From: Burkholderiales bacterium
GTDB lineage: Bacteria > Pseudomonadota > Gammaproteobacteria > Burkholderiales > SG8-39
Length of the DNA stretch: 46,601 bases
Reading direction: 5' to 3'
NCBI GenBank assembly: GCA_014860355.1
Contig: JACZJV010000028.1
Span: 1 to 46,601 of the forward strand
Within the stretch, counting starts at the first letter, position 1; every line of letters begins with the position of its first letter. The position numbers and the translations under genes were made by a program. This document shows positions 24,122 to 33,326 of this stretch, one piece after another. A model generated the notes under the pieces. The model did no database searches, had not been told where the DNA came from, and was given only the letters and a program-made list of their open reading frames with translations.

Positions 24122-25464
24122 GCAATCCCGAAATCGCCCTGCTGATGCTGGGCTCGTTCATATTCATCATTCTGCTCGGCTTCCCCATCGCGTTCACGCT
24201 GATGGCCATGGGCGTGGGATTCGGCTTTTACGCCTACTACGTCCCGGGACAGGATTTTTTCGACAGCCGCGTGTTCTACCTGCTGTCGCAGAACACCTTC
24301 AGCATCATGAACAACGACGTGCTCACCGCGGTGCCGCTGTTCCTGTTCATGGGCTACATGATCGAGCGCGCCAACATCCTCGACCGCCTGTTCCACAGCT
24401 TGCAGGTCGCGTTCAAGCACGTGCCTGGCTCGATGGCGGTGGCGGCGCTGGCGACCTGCGCCATGTTCGCGACCGCGACCGGCATCGTCGGCGCGGTGGT
24501 AACCCTGATGGGCCTGCTCGCGTTTCCGGCCATGCTCAAGGCCGGCTACGACCAGAAGCTTTCGGCCGGGGTGATCTGCGCCGGCGGCACGCTGGGGATC
24601 CTGATTCCGCCCTCGATCATGCTGATCGTGTACAGCGCGACTTCGGCGGTATCGGTGGTGAAACTGTACGCCGCGGCGCTGCTGCCGGGCTTTCTGCTGG
24701 CCGGACTGTACATGGCCTACGTGATCACTCTCACTTCCCTGAAACCGCAACTCGCGCCCAAACTGCCCAGGGAGCAGACCGACATCCCATTCAGCAAGGT
24801 CTTGTACCTGCTGATAACCGCGTTTTTCCCGCTGGCGATCCTGATCCTGTCGGTGCTGGGTACTATTTTGTTCGGCCTCGCCACGCCGAGCGAGGCGGCG
24901 GCTGTCGGCGCCCTGGGCGCGATGCTGATCGCCATCGGCTACCGCGCGATGACCTGGCAGCGGCTGAAGGAGGCGGTGTTCCTGACCGCGCGCACCTCGG
25001 CCATGGTGTGCTGGCTGTTCGTCGGCTCCTGGACCTTCTCCTCGGTGTTTTCCTACCTCGGCGGCGAGAGCTTGATCAAGGAATTCGTGACCAGCATGGA
25101 ACTCACGCCGCTCGCCTTCCTGATCCTGGCGCAGGTGATCATTTTCCTGCTCGGCTGGCCCCTGGAATGGAGCGAGATCATCATCATTTTCGTGCCGATT
25201 TTCCTGCCGCTGCTGGAGCACTACAAAGTCGACCCGATGTTCTTCGGTATCCTGATCGCGCTCAATCTGCAGACCTCCTTCCTCACGCCGCCGATGGCGA
25301 TGTCGGCCTACTACCTCAAGGGGATCGCGCCGCCACATGTACAGCTATGGACCATTTTCAAGGGCTGCTTTCCCTTCCTCGCGTTGGTGTTTGTCGCAAT
25401 GATCGCGGTGTACGTGTTCCCGCAACTGGTCTACTGGCTGCCCGGCCTTATATACGGAAATTGA
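24118..25464 (+). CDS. TRAP transporter large permease (DctM-like)
   Basis: The 448-residue transport subunit of the DctPQM system, with about 12 membrane segments. Typical stretches are the N-terminal LLMLGSFIFIILLGFPIAFTLMAMGVGFGF, the gate region CAMFATATGIVGAVVTLMGLLAFPAMLKAGYDQKLSAGVICAGGTLGILIPPS, and the second-half LNLQTSFLTPPMAMSAYYLKG. Solute uptake is Na+- or H+-driven. It is 9 bp upstream of an amidase gene, so an amide or an acid released from one may be the cargo (inference). Confidence 0.94.
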   Translation: MSNPEIALLMLGSFIFIILLGFPIAFTLMAMGVGFGFYAYYVPGQDFFDSRVFYLLSQNTFSIMNNDVLTAVPLFLFMGYMIERANILDRLFHSLQVAFKHVPGSMAVAALATCAMFATATGIVGAVVTLMGLLAFPAMLKAGYDQKLSAGVICAGGTLGILIPPSIMLIVYSATSAVSVVKLYAAALLPGFLLAGLYMAYVITLTSLKPQLAPKLPREQTDIPFSKVLYLLITAFFPLAILILSVLGTILFGLATPSEAAAVGALGAMLIAIGYRAMTWQRLKEAVFLTARTSAMVCWLFVGSWTFSSVFSYLGGESLIKEFVTSMELTPLAFLILAQVIIFLLGWPLEWSEIIIIFVPIFLPLLEHYKVDPMFFGILIALNLQTSFLTPPMAMSAYYLKGIAPPHVQLWTIFKGCFPFLALVFVAMIAVYVFPQLVYWLPGLIYGN

Positions 25465-25473
25465 GGACCGCCG

Positions 25474-26823
25474 ATGAACGCGGATGCATCAACGGATTTG
25501 TCCCTGCTGGGCGCCGCCGAGGCAGCGCGCGCGCTTGAAGAGGGCAGAATCAGCTCGGAAGAACTGGTGTCCGCCTGTCTCGCACGCATCAAGATCGACG
25601 AGGAGCGCGTGCAGGCCTGGGCGTATCTCGATCCGGAGCACGCCTTGAACCAGGCGCGCGAGGCCGACCTGCGCCGGCGCGAAGGCAGGCCGCTGGGGCC
25701 CTTGCACGGCATCCCGGTGGGCGTCAAGGACATCATCGACACCGAGGACATGCCGACCGAAGACGGGACCGTGCTGCACGCGGGACGCACGCCGCCCAGG
25801 GATGCGAGCGCGGTGGCCATGCTGCGCTCCGCGGGTGCGATTATTCTGGGCAAGACGGTCACCACGGAACTCGCCACTTATGCGCCCGGCAAAACGCGCA
25901 ACCCGCTCAACCCGGGACACACGCCCGGCGGATCTTCCAGCGGTTCGGCCGCGGCCGTGGCCGCGCGCATGGTGCCGCTGGCGCTCGGTACCCAGACCAA
26001 CGGCTCGGTCATCCGCCCGGCCGCCTACTGCGGCGTGGTCGGCTACAAGCCGAGCTTCGGCCTGATTTCGCGGCACGGCGTGCTGAAGCAATCGCGGCCG
26101 CTGGACCAGATCGGCGTGATGGCGCGCAGCGTCGAAGACGCAGCGCTGCTTGCCGAGCAGCTCATCGGTTTTGACGACCACGATCCCGATACGCGGCCGC
26201 AGGCGCGGCCGCGGCTGCGCGAGATCGCGCTGCAGGAGCCGCCCGTGCCGCCCACGCTCGCCTTCGTCAAGACACCGATATGGAGGCAGGCCGATGCGCA
26301 ATGCAGGGAGGCGTTTGCGGAACTGGTGGCGCACCTGGGCGAGCGCGTGGAGGAGTTCAAGCTTCCCGAGGGCTTCAAGAACGCATGGAAATGGCATCAG
26401 ACCGTCATGGAAGCGGATCTGGCCAAGAATTACGAGACAGATTACCTGCAGGGCCGCGACAAGCTGAGCGAGTCGCTGCGCGCCCAGATCGAGCGCGGCC
26501 GCAAGGTGCGCGCGGTGGACTACAACAAGGCGCTGGACCAGGTTCCCGCACTGAACGCCGCGCTGAATCATCTGTTCGAACTGCGCTACGAGGCGATCCT
26601 GACACCGGCCACGGCGGGCACTGCGCCCAAGGGGCTCGAATCGACCGGATCCCCGGCTTTTTGCACGCTTTGGACCTTGTGCGGATTGCCGGCGATTACC
26701 CTGCCGCTGATGCAGGGCGAAGACGGCCTGCCGCTGGGCGTGCAGTTGGTCGGTCCGCGCGGCAGCGACGCGCGCCTGCTGCGCACCGCACGCTGGCTGA
26801 CAGCCCAGGTCCAGTCGAGCTAA
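25474..26823 (+). CDS. Amidase (amidase-signature family)
   Basis: A 449-residue cytoplasmic amidase. The Ser-cisSer-Lys triad is visible: Lys85 (GVKDIIDT), the GGSSSGS loop (152-158, cis-Ser) and nucleophile Ser178 (QTNGSVIRPA). It lacks GatB/C partners and differs from GatA in substrate loops, so it is a stand-alone hydrolase of a carboxamide or similar substrate. Start ATG 25474 lies 9 bp after the DctM stop with GAGGA upstream. Its place at the end of a TRAP operon suggests it processes the imported compound. Confidence 0.9.
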   Translation: MNADASTDLSLLGAAEAARALEEGRISSEELVSACLARIKIDEERVQAWAYLDPEHALNQAREADLRRREGRPLGPLHGIPVGVKDIIDTEDMPTEDGTVLHAGRTPPRDASAVAMLRSAGAIILGKTVTTELATYAPGKTRNPLNPGHTPGGSSSGSAAAVAARMVPLALGTQTNGSVIRPAAYCGVVGYKPSFGLISRHGVLKQSRPLDQIGVMARSVEDAALLAEQLIGFDDHDPDTRPQARPRLREIALQEPPVPPTLAFVKTPIWRQADAQCREAFAELVAHLGERVEEFKLPEGFKNAWKWHQTVMEADLAKNYETDYLQGRDKLSESLRAQIERGRKVRAVDYNKALDQVPALNAALNHLFELRYEAILTPATAGTAPKGLESTGSPAFCTLWTLCGLPAITLPLMQGEDGLPLGVQLVGPRGSDARLLRTARWLTAQVQSS

Positions 26824-26866
26824 TCGGCACAAGCTTCAACCCGACCCCAAACCAGGAGAAACTGCG

Positions 26867-27064
26867 ATGCTGTCCGAAATCATTTTTGGCCTGATCGGGA
26901 TGACCATGGCCATCGTTTTTTATCTGGTCCCGATCGTCAAGCTCGTTCCCAGCCTCGGGGCCAAGTCAATCCCGCTGGTCGCCGTGGTGATGATCGGCGT
27001 CGTTATGATGGCCGTCGAATTCGTCCAGACGGTCCGCGCAAGCAAGGACGGCAGTGACAACTAG
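26867..27064 (+). CDS. Small two-helix membrane protein
   Basis: A 65-residue protein with two hydrophobic helices (about 4-27 and 35-53), separated by KLVPSLGAKSIP, and a short charged tail (VRASKDGSDN). A clear AGGAG precedes ATG 26867, and it follows the amidase gene by 43 bp. I do not recognise the family; it may be an accessory of the TRAP system or simply co-transcribed. Confidence 0.6.
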   Translation: MLSEIIFGLIGMTMAIVFYLVPIVKLVPSLGAKSIPLVAVVMIGVVMMAVEFVQTVRASKDGSDN

Positions 27065-27140
27065 CGCGTGCGTGTCCCTGTTGGTGGCGTCTCCTGGGCG
27101 CGTAAGCCCGGTTCCGCGTATCGATCGTTAGCGGCGCCCT

Positions 27141-28832
27141 CTACACGTAGTACATCACCAGATACACTGCAAGCAAGGCGCTGATCCACAGGGCCATTGC
27201 CCCGGTCGACAGCGTGCGCGCCAGCGGCCCCCCATGCGCATGCAGGCGCAGCACGACCTGGACTAATGGTGCCCCCACCCGCAGGAGCGTCTCCTCCAGG
27301 GCCAGGCGCATGGCCGCGATTCCTGCGCCCAGGGCGCCGACCATCGCGGGCGCTATCCTGCGATAGAACCAATCGGAGTCCAGATTCACGGCGCGCAGTT
27401 CCGGCGGGTAGAGCCCGGTGCGCATTAGCACAGAGAAGGCCAGCGCCGAAAACAGCAGCAACTGCAGCTGCGTCAGCACGTGCGCGCCGGTGTAGGGCAC
27501 GAAGGACACGGCATAAGGCAACAGGTCGTAAAGCGGTTTCGGGTAGACGCCGATGCCTATGCACAGCGCGGCCGTCAGCCCCATCGCGAGCAGCATGTTG
27601 CGCGGCGCCTCGGCGCAGCGGATTCCCGAATCGTGCGCGAAGAAGGCGAAGTAGGGAATCTTGATTCCGGAATGATGGAACACGCCGGCCGAGGCGAATA
27701 GCAGCACCAGCCAGGTTATCGTGTAGCCGCCGTCCGCCGCCGCGCTCAGGATCAGCGCCTTGCTGATGAAACCGCTAAACAGCGGGAAGGCGGAAATCGA
27801 CGCCGCGCCGACGATGCAAAAGCCGGTGGTCCAAGGCATCGATTTGTACAGGCCGCCTAGCTGTGAGCCGTTGACGGTCCCCGCGCGCAGCAGCACCGCC
27901 CCCATCGACATGAACAGCAGCGCCTTGTACAGAATATGGGAGAACGCGTGCGCCACCGTGCCGTTGATCGCAAGCTCGGTGCCGATGCCTACCCCCACCA
28001 CCATGAAGCCGAGCTGGTTGTTCAGGCTGTAGGCCAGCACGCGCCGCAAGTCGTTCTCGATCACGGCATAAAAGATCGGGAACGCCGTCATCAGCGCCCC
28101 GATCCAGATCAGCATCTCTGTGCCGGCATAGCCGCGCGCAAGCGCATAAACCGCCAGCTTGGTGGTAAAGGCGGACAGCCAAACCGTGCCCGTGACCGTG
28201 GCCTCCGGGTAAGCGTCCTGCAGCCAGTTGTGCAATAGCGGGAAAGCGCATTTGATGCCGAAGGCGAGGAGGATCAGCCAGCCGCCGGGCGTAGCAAGGC
28301 CGAGCAGGTCGAAGCGGATCGAAGCGCTAGCCTGGAAGTGCAATACCGCTCCGGCGAGCAGCAGCATCCCCGAGGCGAGCTGCACCAGGAGATAGCGCAT
28401 CGCGGCGCGCCGCGAGCGCTCGGTACGCCGTGCCCAGATGAGCGCGACCGAGGTCACCGCGGTGAGCTCCCAGTAGATGAACAAGGTGATCAGATCCCCC
28501 GCGAACACCGCCCCTAGTGCGCTCCCGGCGTAGGCGAGCGCCGCGACCTGCTGCACCGTGTCCTCGTCGTGCAGCGAATAGATCACGTTCAACAGCGTGG
28601 CGATAGCGAATATATAGCCGAATGCGAGACTGAGGCGGTCTGCACGCATCAGCACCAGGGTCTCGCCGAGGAACTCCACCTGCGCGTATTCGCCCAGCGG
28701 AAGCGCAACGATCTGGGCGAAAGCGAGCACCGGCAGCGCCAGCATCCAGGCGGCGCGCGCGCGGCCGCGCAGGAACGGAACGCCCAGCGCCCCGAGGATA
28801 AGGATCAGCGCAGTCGGAAACTCAGCGCTCAT
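27141..28832 (-). CDS. Mrp-type antiporter NuoL/M/N-like subunit (third copy)
   Basis: A 563-residue multi-pass protein of the proton-conducting antiporter/NADH-quinone oxidoreductase family. It keeps the key charged residues: Glu in TLFIYWELTAVTS (helix 5), Lys in AFGIKCAFPLLHNWL (helix 7) and Lys in LSAFTTKLAVYALARG (helix 8), plus HAFSHILYKALLFMSMG in helix 10-11. It is longer than MrpD (about 490) because of an extra C-terminal helical segment after the conserved core. It is the last gene of the minus-strand operon and overlaps the preceding small gene by 11 bp. Confidence 0.88.
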   Translation of the reverse strand: MSAEFPTALILILGALGVPFLRGRARAAWMLALPVLAFAQIVALPLGEYAQVEFLGETLVLMRADRLSLAFGYIFAIATLLNVIYSLHDEDTVQQVAALAYAGSALGAVFAGDLITLFIYWELTAVTSVALIWARRTERSRRAAMRYLLVQLASGMLLLAGAVLHFQASASIRFDLLGLATPGGWLILLAFGIKCAFPLLHNWLQDAYPEATVTGTVWLSAFTTKLAVYALARGYAGTEMLIWIGALMTAFPIFYAVIENDLRRVLAYSLNNQLGFMVVGVGIGTELAINGTVAHAFSHILYKALLFMSMGAVLLRAGTVNGSQLGGLYKSMPWTTGFCIVGAASISAFPLFSGFISKALILSAAADGGYTITWLVLLFASAGVFHHSGIKIPYFAFFAHDSGIRCAEAPRNMLLAMGLTAALCIGIGVYPKPLYDLLPYAVSFVPYTGAHVLTQLQLLLFSALAFSVLMRTGLYPPELRAVNLDSDWFYRRIAPAMVGALGAGIAAMRLALEETLLRVGAPLVQVVLRLHAHGGPLARTLSTGAMALWISALLAVYLVMYYV

Positions 28833-29067
28833 AGTAGTCCTCCGCGCGTTTCAAGATCCGGCGCAGCGCTTTGGCCGCCAACACCAGTCCTACGCAGGCG
28901 AAGAAGCCGAAAAAGCCGAAAAAGCCGAACCATTCGGCGAATCCGAACACCTCGTGCTTGTGCACCAGCGGGTCAATCAACAGCAGTGCGCCGCAGACGA
29001 CCCAGACGGCCCAGTAAACCTTATTCACGTTCTCCTTGCGATCCAGCCAGTATTTTTTTTCGCTCAT
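28822..29067 (-). CDS. Small membrane protein of the Mrp-type operon
   Basis: An 81-residue protein with a charged N-terminus (MSEKKYWLDRKENVNKVYWAV), two membrane helices (about 18-33 and 44-66) and a basic, tyrosine-containing tail (RRILKRAEDYYER). The second helix includes the phenylalanine-glycine run FGFFGFFGFF, encoded by three 9-bp repeats. It is embedded between two NuoL-like genes and overlaps the next one, so it is probably a structural accessory of the antiporter complex. No characterised homolog is recognised. Confidence 0.75.
   Translation of the reverse strand: MSEKKYWLDRKENVNKVYWAVWVVCGALLLIDPLVHKHEVFGFAEWFGFFGFFGFFACVGLVLAAKALRRILKRAEDYYER
28904..28930. repeat. Three 9-bp tandem repeats within a coding region
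   Basis: AAGCCGAAA occurs three times in tandem (28904-28912, 28913-28921, 28922-28930, the last ending in C). On the coding minus strand it specifies repeated Phe-Gly-Phe in the second membrane helix of the small Mrp-operon protein. Copy-number change would lengthen or shorten the helix by three residues without a frameshift. Confidence 0.8.
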
Positions 29068-29083
29068 GTCGGCTCCGCCATGC

Positions 29084-30535
29084 TCAGAATCCGGCCAGCT
29101 GCCGCGCCAGGGCCAGTGGAATCTGCGGGTAGAAGAACAGGCCTACTGTCAGCGTCGCGGTGAGGCAGAGCGCGAACACCATGGGCAGGGGCGCCTCGCC
29201 GTGATCTGCGCCCGCAGGCGGCCGGAAGAAGGCAACATACACGATGGGCAGGAAGTACGCGGCGTTCAACAGTGCGCTCGCGCCGAGGACCAGCATCACC
29301 AGGCTGTGGCCGGTCGCGGCCGCGCCCTGGAAGATGTACCACTTGCTCACGAAGCCGACTGCCGGGGGTATGCCGATCAGGGACAACGCGCCCACCGCAA
29401 ACGCACCCATGGTCCAGGGCATACGCCGGCCGATGCCGTCGAGCTGGCTCACCTCAGTCTTGTGCGAAGCGGTGTAGATGGCGCCGGCGGCGAAGAACAG
29501 GGTGATTTTGCTCACAGCATGCGCGGCGATATGCAGCGCCGCACCGAGAACCGACAGCGGCGCGAGCAGCGACACGGACAGGACGACATAGGACAACTGG
29601 CTCACGGTCGAGTAGGCGAGCCGGCGTTTCAGATTATCCGAGCGCAGCGCAACGATGGACGCGGCGATGATGGTGAATCCGGCCACGAACGGCAGCCAGT
29701 CTACGCTCGCAAGTCCGGAAATCCGCTCGACGCCGAACACGTACACGATCACCTTCACTACTGAAAACACGCCCGCCTTCACCACCGCCACCGCGTGCAG
29801 CAGGGCCGATACCGGGGTAGGCGCCACCATCGCCGCCGGCAGCCAGCGATGGAAGGGCATCAGCGCCGCCTTGCCGATGCCGAACATATAGAGCGCCAGC
29901 AGCCCGCCGATTCCCGCGTTCGACAGCCCGCTCCCCAGAATTCCGCCGGCGGTGAACTCCAGCGTGCCGGCCGCCGCCCAGGTCAGCACGATGGCCGGCA
30001 GCAGGAACACGATCGAAGTCGTGAGCAGGTAGCCCAGATACAGGCGCCCGCCGCGGCGCGCCTCGTCGTCGCCGTGGTGCGTCACCAGCGGATAGGTGAT
30101 CAGCGTCAATGCCTCGTAGAACAGGTACAGCGTGAGCAGGTTGGCGCTGAACGCGATCCCCATGGTGCAGGCGAGCGCGAGCGCGAAGCAGACGTAAAAG
30201 CGCGTCTGGTGCGCCTCGCGGTTGGCGCGCATGTAGCCGATCGAGTAAATCGAATTGACCACCCACAGGGAGGAGGCCACCAGCGCGAACAGCATGCCCA
30301 GCGGCTCGATGCGCAGGGACAGCGCGATTCCCGGCAGCATCTGCACCAGCGTCAGCTGCGGCTGCGCCCCGGCCAGCACCGGCCCGAGCAGGGACAGCAC
30401 GCACAGCAGCAAGGCGGCCGCCGTGAGCAGCGTCACCGTCTCGCGCAGATCGGGCCAGCGGTCGCAGGCGGCGATGGCCAGCGCCCCCAGCACCGGAATG
30501 AACAATGCGGCCAGCAAGAGCGTATCGGCGCTCAC
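29084..30535 (-). CDS. Mrp-type antiporter NuoL/M/N-like subunit (second copy)
   Basis: A 483-residue antiporter-like subunit with about 14 helices. It retains Glu in LYLFYEALTLITYPLV, Lys in MFGIGKAALMPFHRWLP and Lys in HAVAVVKAGVFSVVKV, and the helix-breaking HAVSKITLFFAAG. The frame is open further 5', but GTG 30535 overlaps the preceding MrpD stop (GTGA) and gives a helix right at the N-terminus (VSADTLLLAALFIP), so it was chosen. It may substitute for the NuoL-like N-terminal half of MrpA, which is absent as a single gene here. Confidence 0.9.
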   Translation of the reverse strand: MSADTLLLAALFIPVLGALAIAACDRWPDLRETVTLLTAAALLLCVLSLLGPVLAGAQPQLTLVQMLPGIALSLRIEPLGMLFALVASSLWVVNSIYSIGYMRANREAHQTRFYVCFALALACTMGIAFSANLLTLYLFYEALTLITYPLVTHHGDDEARRGGRLYLGYLLTTSIVFLLPAIVLTWAAAGTLEFTAGGILGSGLSNAGIGGLLALYMFGIGKAALMPFHRWLPAAMVAPTPVSALLHAVAVVKAGVFSVVKVIVYVFGVERISGLASVDWLPFVAGFTIIAASIVALRSDNLKRRLAYSTVSQLSYVVLSVSLLAPLSVLGAALHIAAHAVSKITLFFAAGAIYTASHKTEVSQLDGIGRRMPWTMGAFAVGALSLIGIPPAVGFVSKWYIFQGAAATGHSLVMLVLGASALLNAAYFLPIVYVAFFRPPAGADHGEAPLPMVFALCLTATLTVGLFFYPQIPLALARQLAGF

Positions 30536-32013
30536 CGGGCGCCACCCAGCAAAACCGTAACGGCAGAGCGGGCGCCCTCGAGCGGGAAGGACGTGTCCAG
30601 TCCGAAGTAGACGCAGGCCGCGACCATGATCCACGCCGGAACCAGCATAGACGCCGGCGCCTCAGCCAGCCGTGCCGCACCCGGCTCCGGCTCGCGGAAA
30701 TAGGCCATTTCCACAAAGCGCCAGACATAGGCCACGGCGATGAGGGAGCTCACGACCAGCAGCAGCGCGAGCCCCCAGTAACCGTGCTCTATCGCCCCCA
30801 GGATGAGATACCACTTGCTGACGAAACCCGCGGTGCCGGGAATGCCGATCAGGCTCATGCCGGCGAGCACGATGCCGAACGAGGTGAGCGGCATGGTCCT
30901 CGCCAGCCCGGCGGCGCGCGCGAGGCTGGTGGAGCCGACCCGCAGCGCAACGCCGCCCAGGAGCAGAAAAATCGCCCCCTTGGTGATGCCGTGATTGAAC
31001 AGGTGCACCACCGCGCCGGTCAGCCCGGCTTTGTTCGCGAGGCCCATGCCGAGCGTGATATACCCGATCTGGGCAACGCTGGAATAGGCGAACATGCGCT
31101 TCAAGTCGCGCTGGAACACTGCCACCAGCGAGGCGCTCACCACAGCGAGCACCGACAGCGTGATCAGGACTTCGGCCATCGGCAGCCGCCCGAACACCAG
31201 CGGCACACCGAATATCACGAAATAAAAGCGCAGCAGCACGTACACCGAGACCTTGGTCGCGCTGGCAGCCAGGAACGCGGTGATCGCCGAAGGCGCGTAA
31301 GCGTAGGCGTTCGGCAGCCAGAAGTGCAGCGGAAACAGTGCCAGCTTCAGCCCCACCCCGGCGGTGATGAAGGCGAGCGCCGCCAGCACCGGGCGGATTT
31401 CGTGGACCTCGCGCAGCCGCTGGGCGAGGTCGGCCAGGTTGAGCGTGCCGGTCATGAGATAGAGCAATCCCACGCCGATGATGTAGAAGGTCGCGCCGAT
31501 GGTGCCCAGCACCAGGTACTGGTAGGCGGCCAGCAGCCCGCGCCGGTTGCGTCCCAGCGCGATCAGCACATAGGTGGACAGGGACGAGATCTCGAGGAAC
31601 ACGAACAGATTGAATGCGTCGCCGGTGATGCTGATGCCGAGCAGTCCGGCAAGGCACAGCGAAAACATGGTGAAGTAGAGATAGTGCTGCTCGCGCGGCA
31701 GTTCGGCGGCGACGCTCGCGCGCGCGTACGGCGCGACGACGGAGGCGACCAGGCTGACCAGCACGAGCACGAAGGAATTGAGCGCGTCCACCCGGTACTC
31801 GATGCCCCAGGGCGGCGGCCAGTTGCCGATGGCGTAGGATATGGTCCCCGCTTCGCGCACCTTGAACGCGAGCGCCAGGGCGATCGCGAGCGCGGTCCAG
31901 CTCACCAGGGTGGCGAGCAGCCAGGCGAAGCCGCCGCGGCGCACCAGCAGCATCAGCGGCGCCGCCAGCAGCGGCACCACCACCTGCAGCGCGGGCAGGT
32001 GGTCGGCGATCAC
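30532..32013 (-). CDS. mrpD: MrpD-like antiporter subunit
   Basis: A 493-residue subunit D of the multi-subunit Na+/H+ antiporter. Canonical MrpD landmarks are VFLEISSLSTYVLIALG (helix 5 Glu), GLKLALFPLHFWLPNAYAYAPSAITAFLAASATKVSVYVLLR (helix 7 and 8 lysines) and HLFNHGITKGAIFLLLGG. The order next to MrpC (4-bp overlap) is the standard C-D arrangement. It is the first of three homologous large subunits in this operon. Confidence 0.93.
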   Translation of the reverse strand: MIADHLPALQVVVPLLAAPLMLLVRRGGFAWLLATLVSWTALAIALALAFKVREAGTISYAIGNWPPPWGIEYRVDALNSFVLVLVSLVASVVAPYARASVAAELPREQHYLYFTMFSLCLAGLLGISITGDAFNLFVFLEISSLSTYVLIALGRNRRGLLAAYQYLVLGTIGATFYIIGVGLLYLMTGTLNLADLAQRLREVHEIRPVLAALAFITAGVGLKLALFPLHFWLPNAYAYAPSAITAFLAASATKVSVYVLLRFYFVIFGVPLVFGRLPMAEVLITLSVLAVVSASLVAVFQRDLKRMFAYSSVAQIGYITLGMGLANKAGLTGAVVHLFNHGITKGAIFLLLGGVALRVGSTSLARAAGLARTMPLTSFGIVLAGMSLIGIPGTAGFVSKWYLILGAIEHGYWGLALLLVVSSLIAVAYVWRFVEMAYFREPEPGAARLAEAPASMLVPAWIMVAACVYFGLDTSFPLEGARSAVTVLLGGAR

Positions 32014-32375
32014 CCGCCCGCGTCCTCTATACGGTCCTTCTCCAGGATCTCGTCCTCCTCGATGCTGTCGTAGGCTTCGCGTATGCGCACCACGATGGCC
32101 AGTCCGAGCGCGAGCGTGGCGACGCCGACGACGATCGCGGTCAGGATCAGCACGTGCGGCAGGGGGTTGGAATAGGTGCTGAACGCGGGGCTCAGGATGG
32201 GCGCAGTGCCGCCGATGATCTTCCCCGCGCCGATGTAGAGCAGATACACCGAAGTCTGAAAGATGCCCAGGCCGATCAGCTTTTTCACCAGGTTGCCACG
32301 CGCGATGACGATGTACAGCCCGGCGATCATGATGAATATGGTCACCCAGTAGCTGTAATTTCCGGTCAGGTTCAT
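32010..32375 (-). CDS. mrpC: MrpC-like antiporter subunit (NuoK-like)
   Basis: A 121-residue, three-helix protein homologous to NuoK. The signature GLYIVIARGNLVKKLIGLGIFQTSVYLLYI and the later NPLPHVLILTAIVVGVATLALGLAIVVRI are typical of MrpC/MnhC. The acidic tail (SIEEDEILEKDRIEDAGG) is longer than usual. It overlaps both neighbours by 4 bp. Confidence 0.93.
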   Translation of the reverse strand: MNLTGNYSYWVTIFIMIAGLYIVIARGNLVKKLIGLGIFQTSVYLLYIGAGKIIGGTAPILSPAFSTYSNPLPHVLILTAIVVGVATLALGLAIVVRIREAYDSIEEDEILEKDRIEDAGG

Positions 32376-32803
32376 GCCTCTTCCCGGTCGCGCTGCCGGC
32401 CGGCGAACATGTAGAAAATCTGCAGCATCACGCCCGAAACGGTGACCGCGACGCCGGCCTCGACCCAGAAGATGCCGCGTTCCTGGCCATGCACGGTATC
32501 GTGCGCAAGCACGAAATAGTCGAGATAGTTGCCGCCGAACACGATGCCGAACACGCCCACCCCGCCGTAGATCAGCACGCCCGCGCCGACCATGCTCTCG
32601 ATCAGCCAGTCCGGAGCGAACCGTCGCGCCGCCGGCAGCCCGAATATGATGGCGTAGAAGATCACCGCGGCCGCCGTGATCACGCCGGCCTGGAACCCGC
32701 CGCCCGGTCCGAAATCGCCGTGGAACTGCACGTACAGCGCGAACAGCAGCACGAACGGGATCAGCAGCTTGCCGAACACCCGCAATACCAGATCGCGCGT
32801 CAT
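32372..32803 (-). CDS. mrpB: MrpB-like antiporter subunit
   Basis: A 143-residue protein with four helices. The MnhB-domain hallmark FGPGGGFQAGVITAAAVIFY is intact, preceded by LLIPFVLLFALYVQFHGD. It belongs to the conserved membrane module shared by Mrp antiporters and archaeal membrane-bound hydrogenases. It overlaps the DUF4040 gene upstream and mrpC downstream by 4 bp each. Confidence 0.93.
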   Translation of the reverse strand: MTRDLVLRVFGKLLIPFVLLFALYVQFHGDFGPGGGFQAGVITAAAVIFYAIIFGLPAARRFAPDWLIESMVGAGVLIYGGVGVFGIVFGGNYLDYFVLAHDTVHGQERGIFWVEAGVAVTVSGVMLQIFYMFAGRQRDREEA

Positions 32804-33321
32804 CGCTTCTGCCCCTCGCGCCGCCGCCGCCGCAGCAACGCGATCACGCCTGCGCCGGCGGTAAACACCACCGTGGTCTCTCCCAGGGTGTCGTAGCCGC
32901 GGTAGCTTGCCAGCACCGAAGTGACCACGTTCGGAACGCCGGTTTCGCGGAGCGAATCATTGAGGTAGCGCGGCACCACATGCGTGTGGATTGCCGCCTG
33001 CGGGTCGGAAAACGGCGGCAAGCCGACGGTGCCGTAGACCAGGGCCGCGCCGATGACCACGGCGACGAGCAAGGGGAGCAAGGGCCGGTGCAGCGGCTTG
33101 ACTTCGTCGCCGCGGGTCAGATGCAGCGCCGCCAGCAGGAGCACGGTGGACATCCCGGCGCCGACCGAGGCCTCGGTCATGGCCACGTCGACCGCATCGA
33201 GCGCGACCAGCACCGTCGCCATGAGAAAGCTGTAGATGGAGCCGAACACCACCACGGCAAACAGATTGCGCTGCGCCACGATCGCCATGGTGACCAGGGC
33301 CATCATGGTGAGCAGCGTCAT
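32800..33321 (-). CDS. Stand-alone MbhD/MbhE-like protein (equivalent to the MrpA C-terminus)
   Basis: A 173-residue membrane protein. The first ~80 residues form the DUF4040/MbhD domain (NLFAVVVFGSIYSFLMATVLVALDAVDVAMTEASVGAGMSTVLLLAAL), and the remainder resembles MbhE, with PNVVTSVLASYRGYDTLGETTVVFTAG. In canonical Mrp these two domains are fused to the C-terminus of the large MrpA; here they are a free-standing gene, as in Mbh/Mbx-type clusters. It lies 5 bp from mrpG. Confidence 0.88.
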   Translation of the reverse strand: MTLLTMMALVTMAIVAQRNLFAVVVFGSIYSFLMATVLVALDAVDVAMTEASVGAGMSTVLLLAALHLTRGDEVKPLHRPLLPLLVAVVIGAALVYGTVGLPPFSDPQAAIHTHVVPRYLNDSLRETGVPNVVTSVLASYRGYDTLGETTVVFTAGAGVIALLRRRRREGQKR

Positions 33322-33326
33322 GACGA

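Noticed and set aside
28904-28930. Possible CRISPR-like repeat
   Set aside because: Only three 9-bp units with no spacers; it lies within a coding region and encodes Phe-Gly-Phe.
30505-32073. A 522-codon plus-strand frame opposite the mrpD-like gene
   Set aside because: Composition (Gln/His/Arg/Glu-rich, no hydrophobic core) marks it as the complement of a hydrophobic membrane-protein gene.
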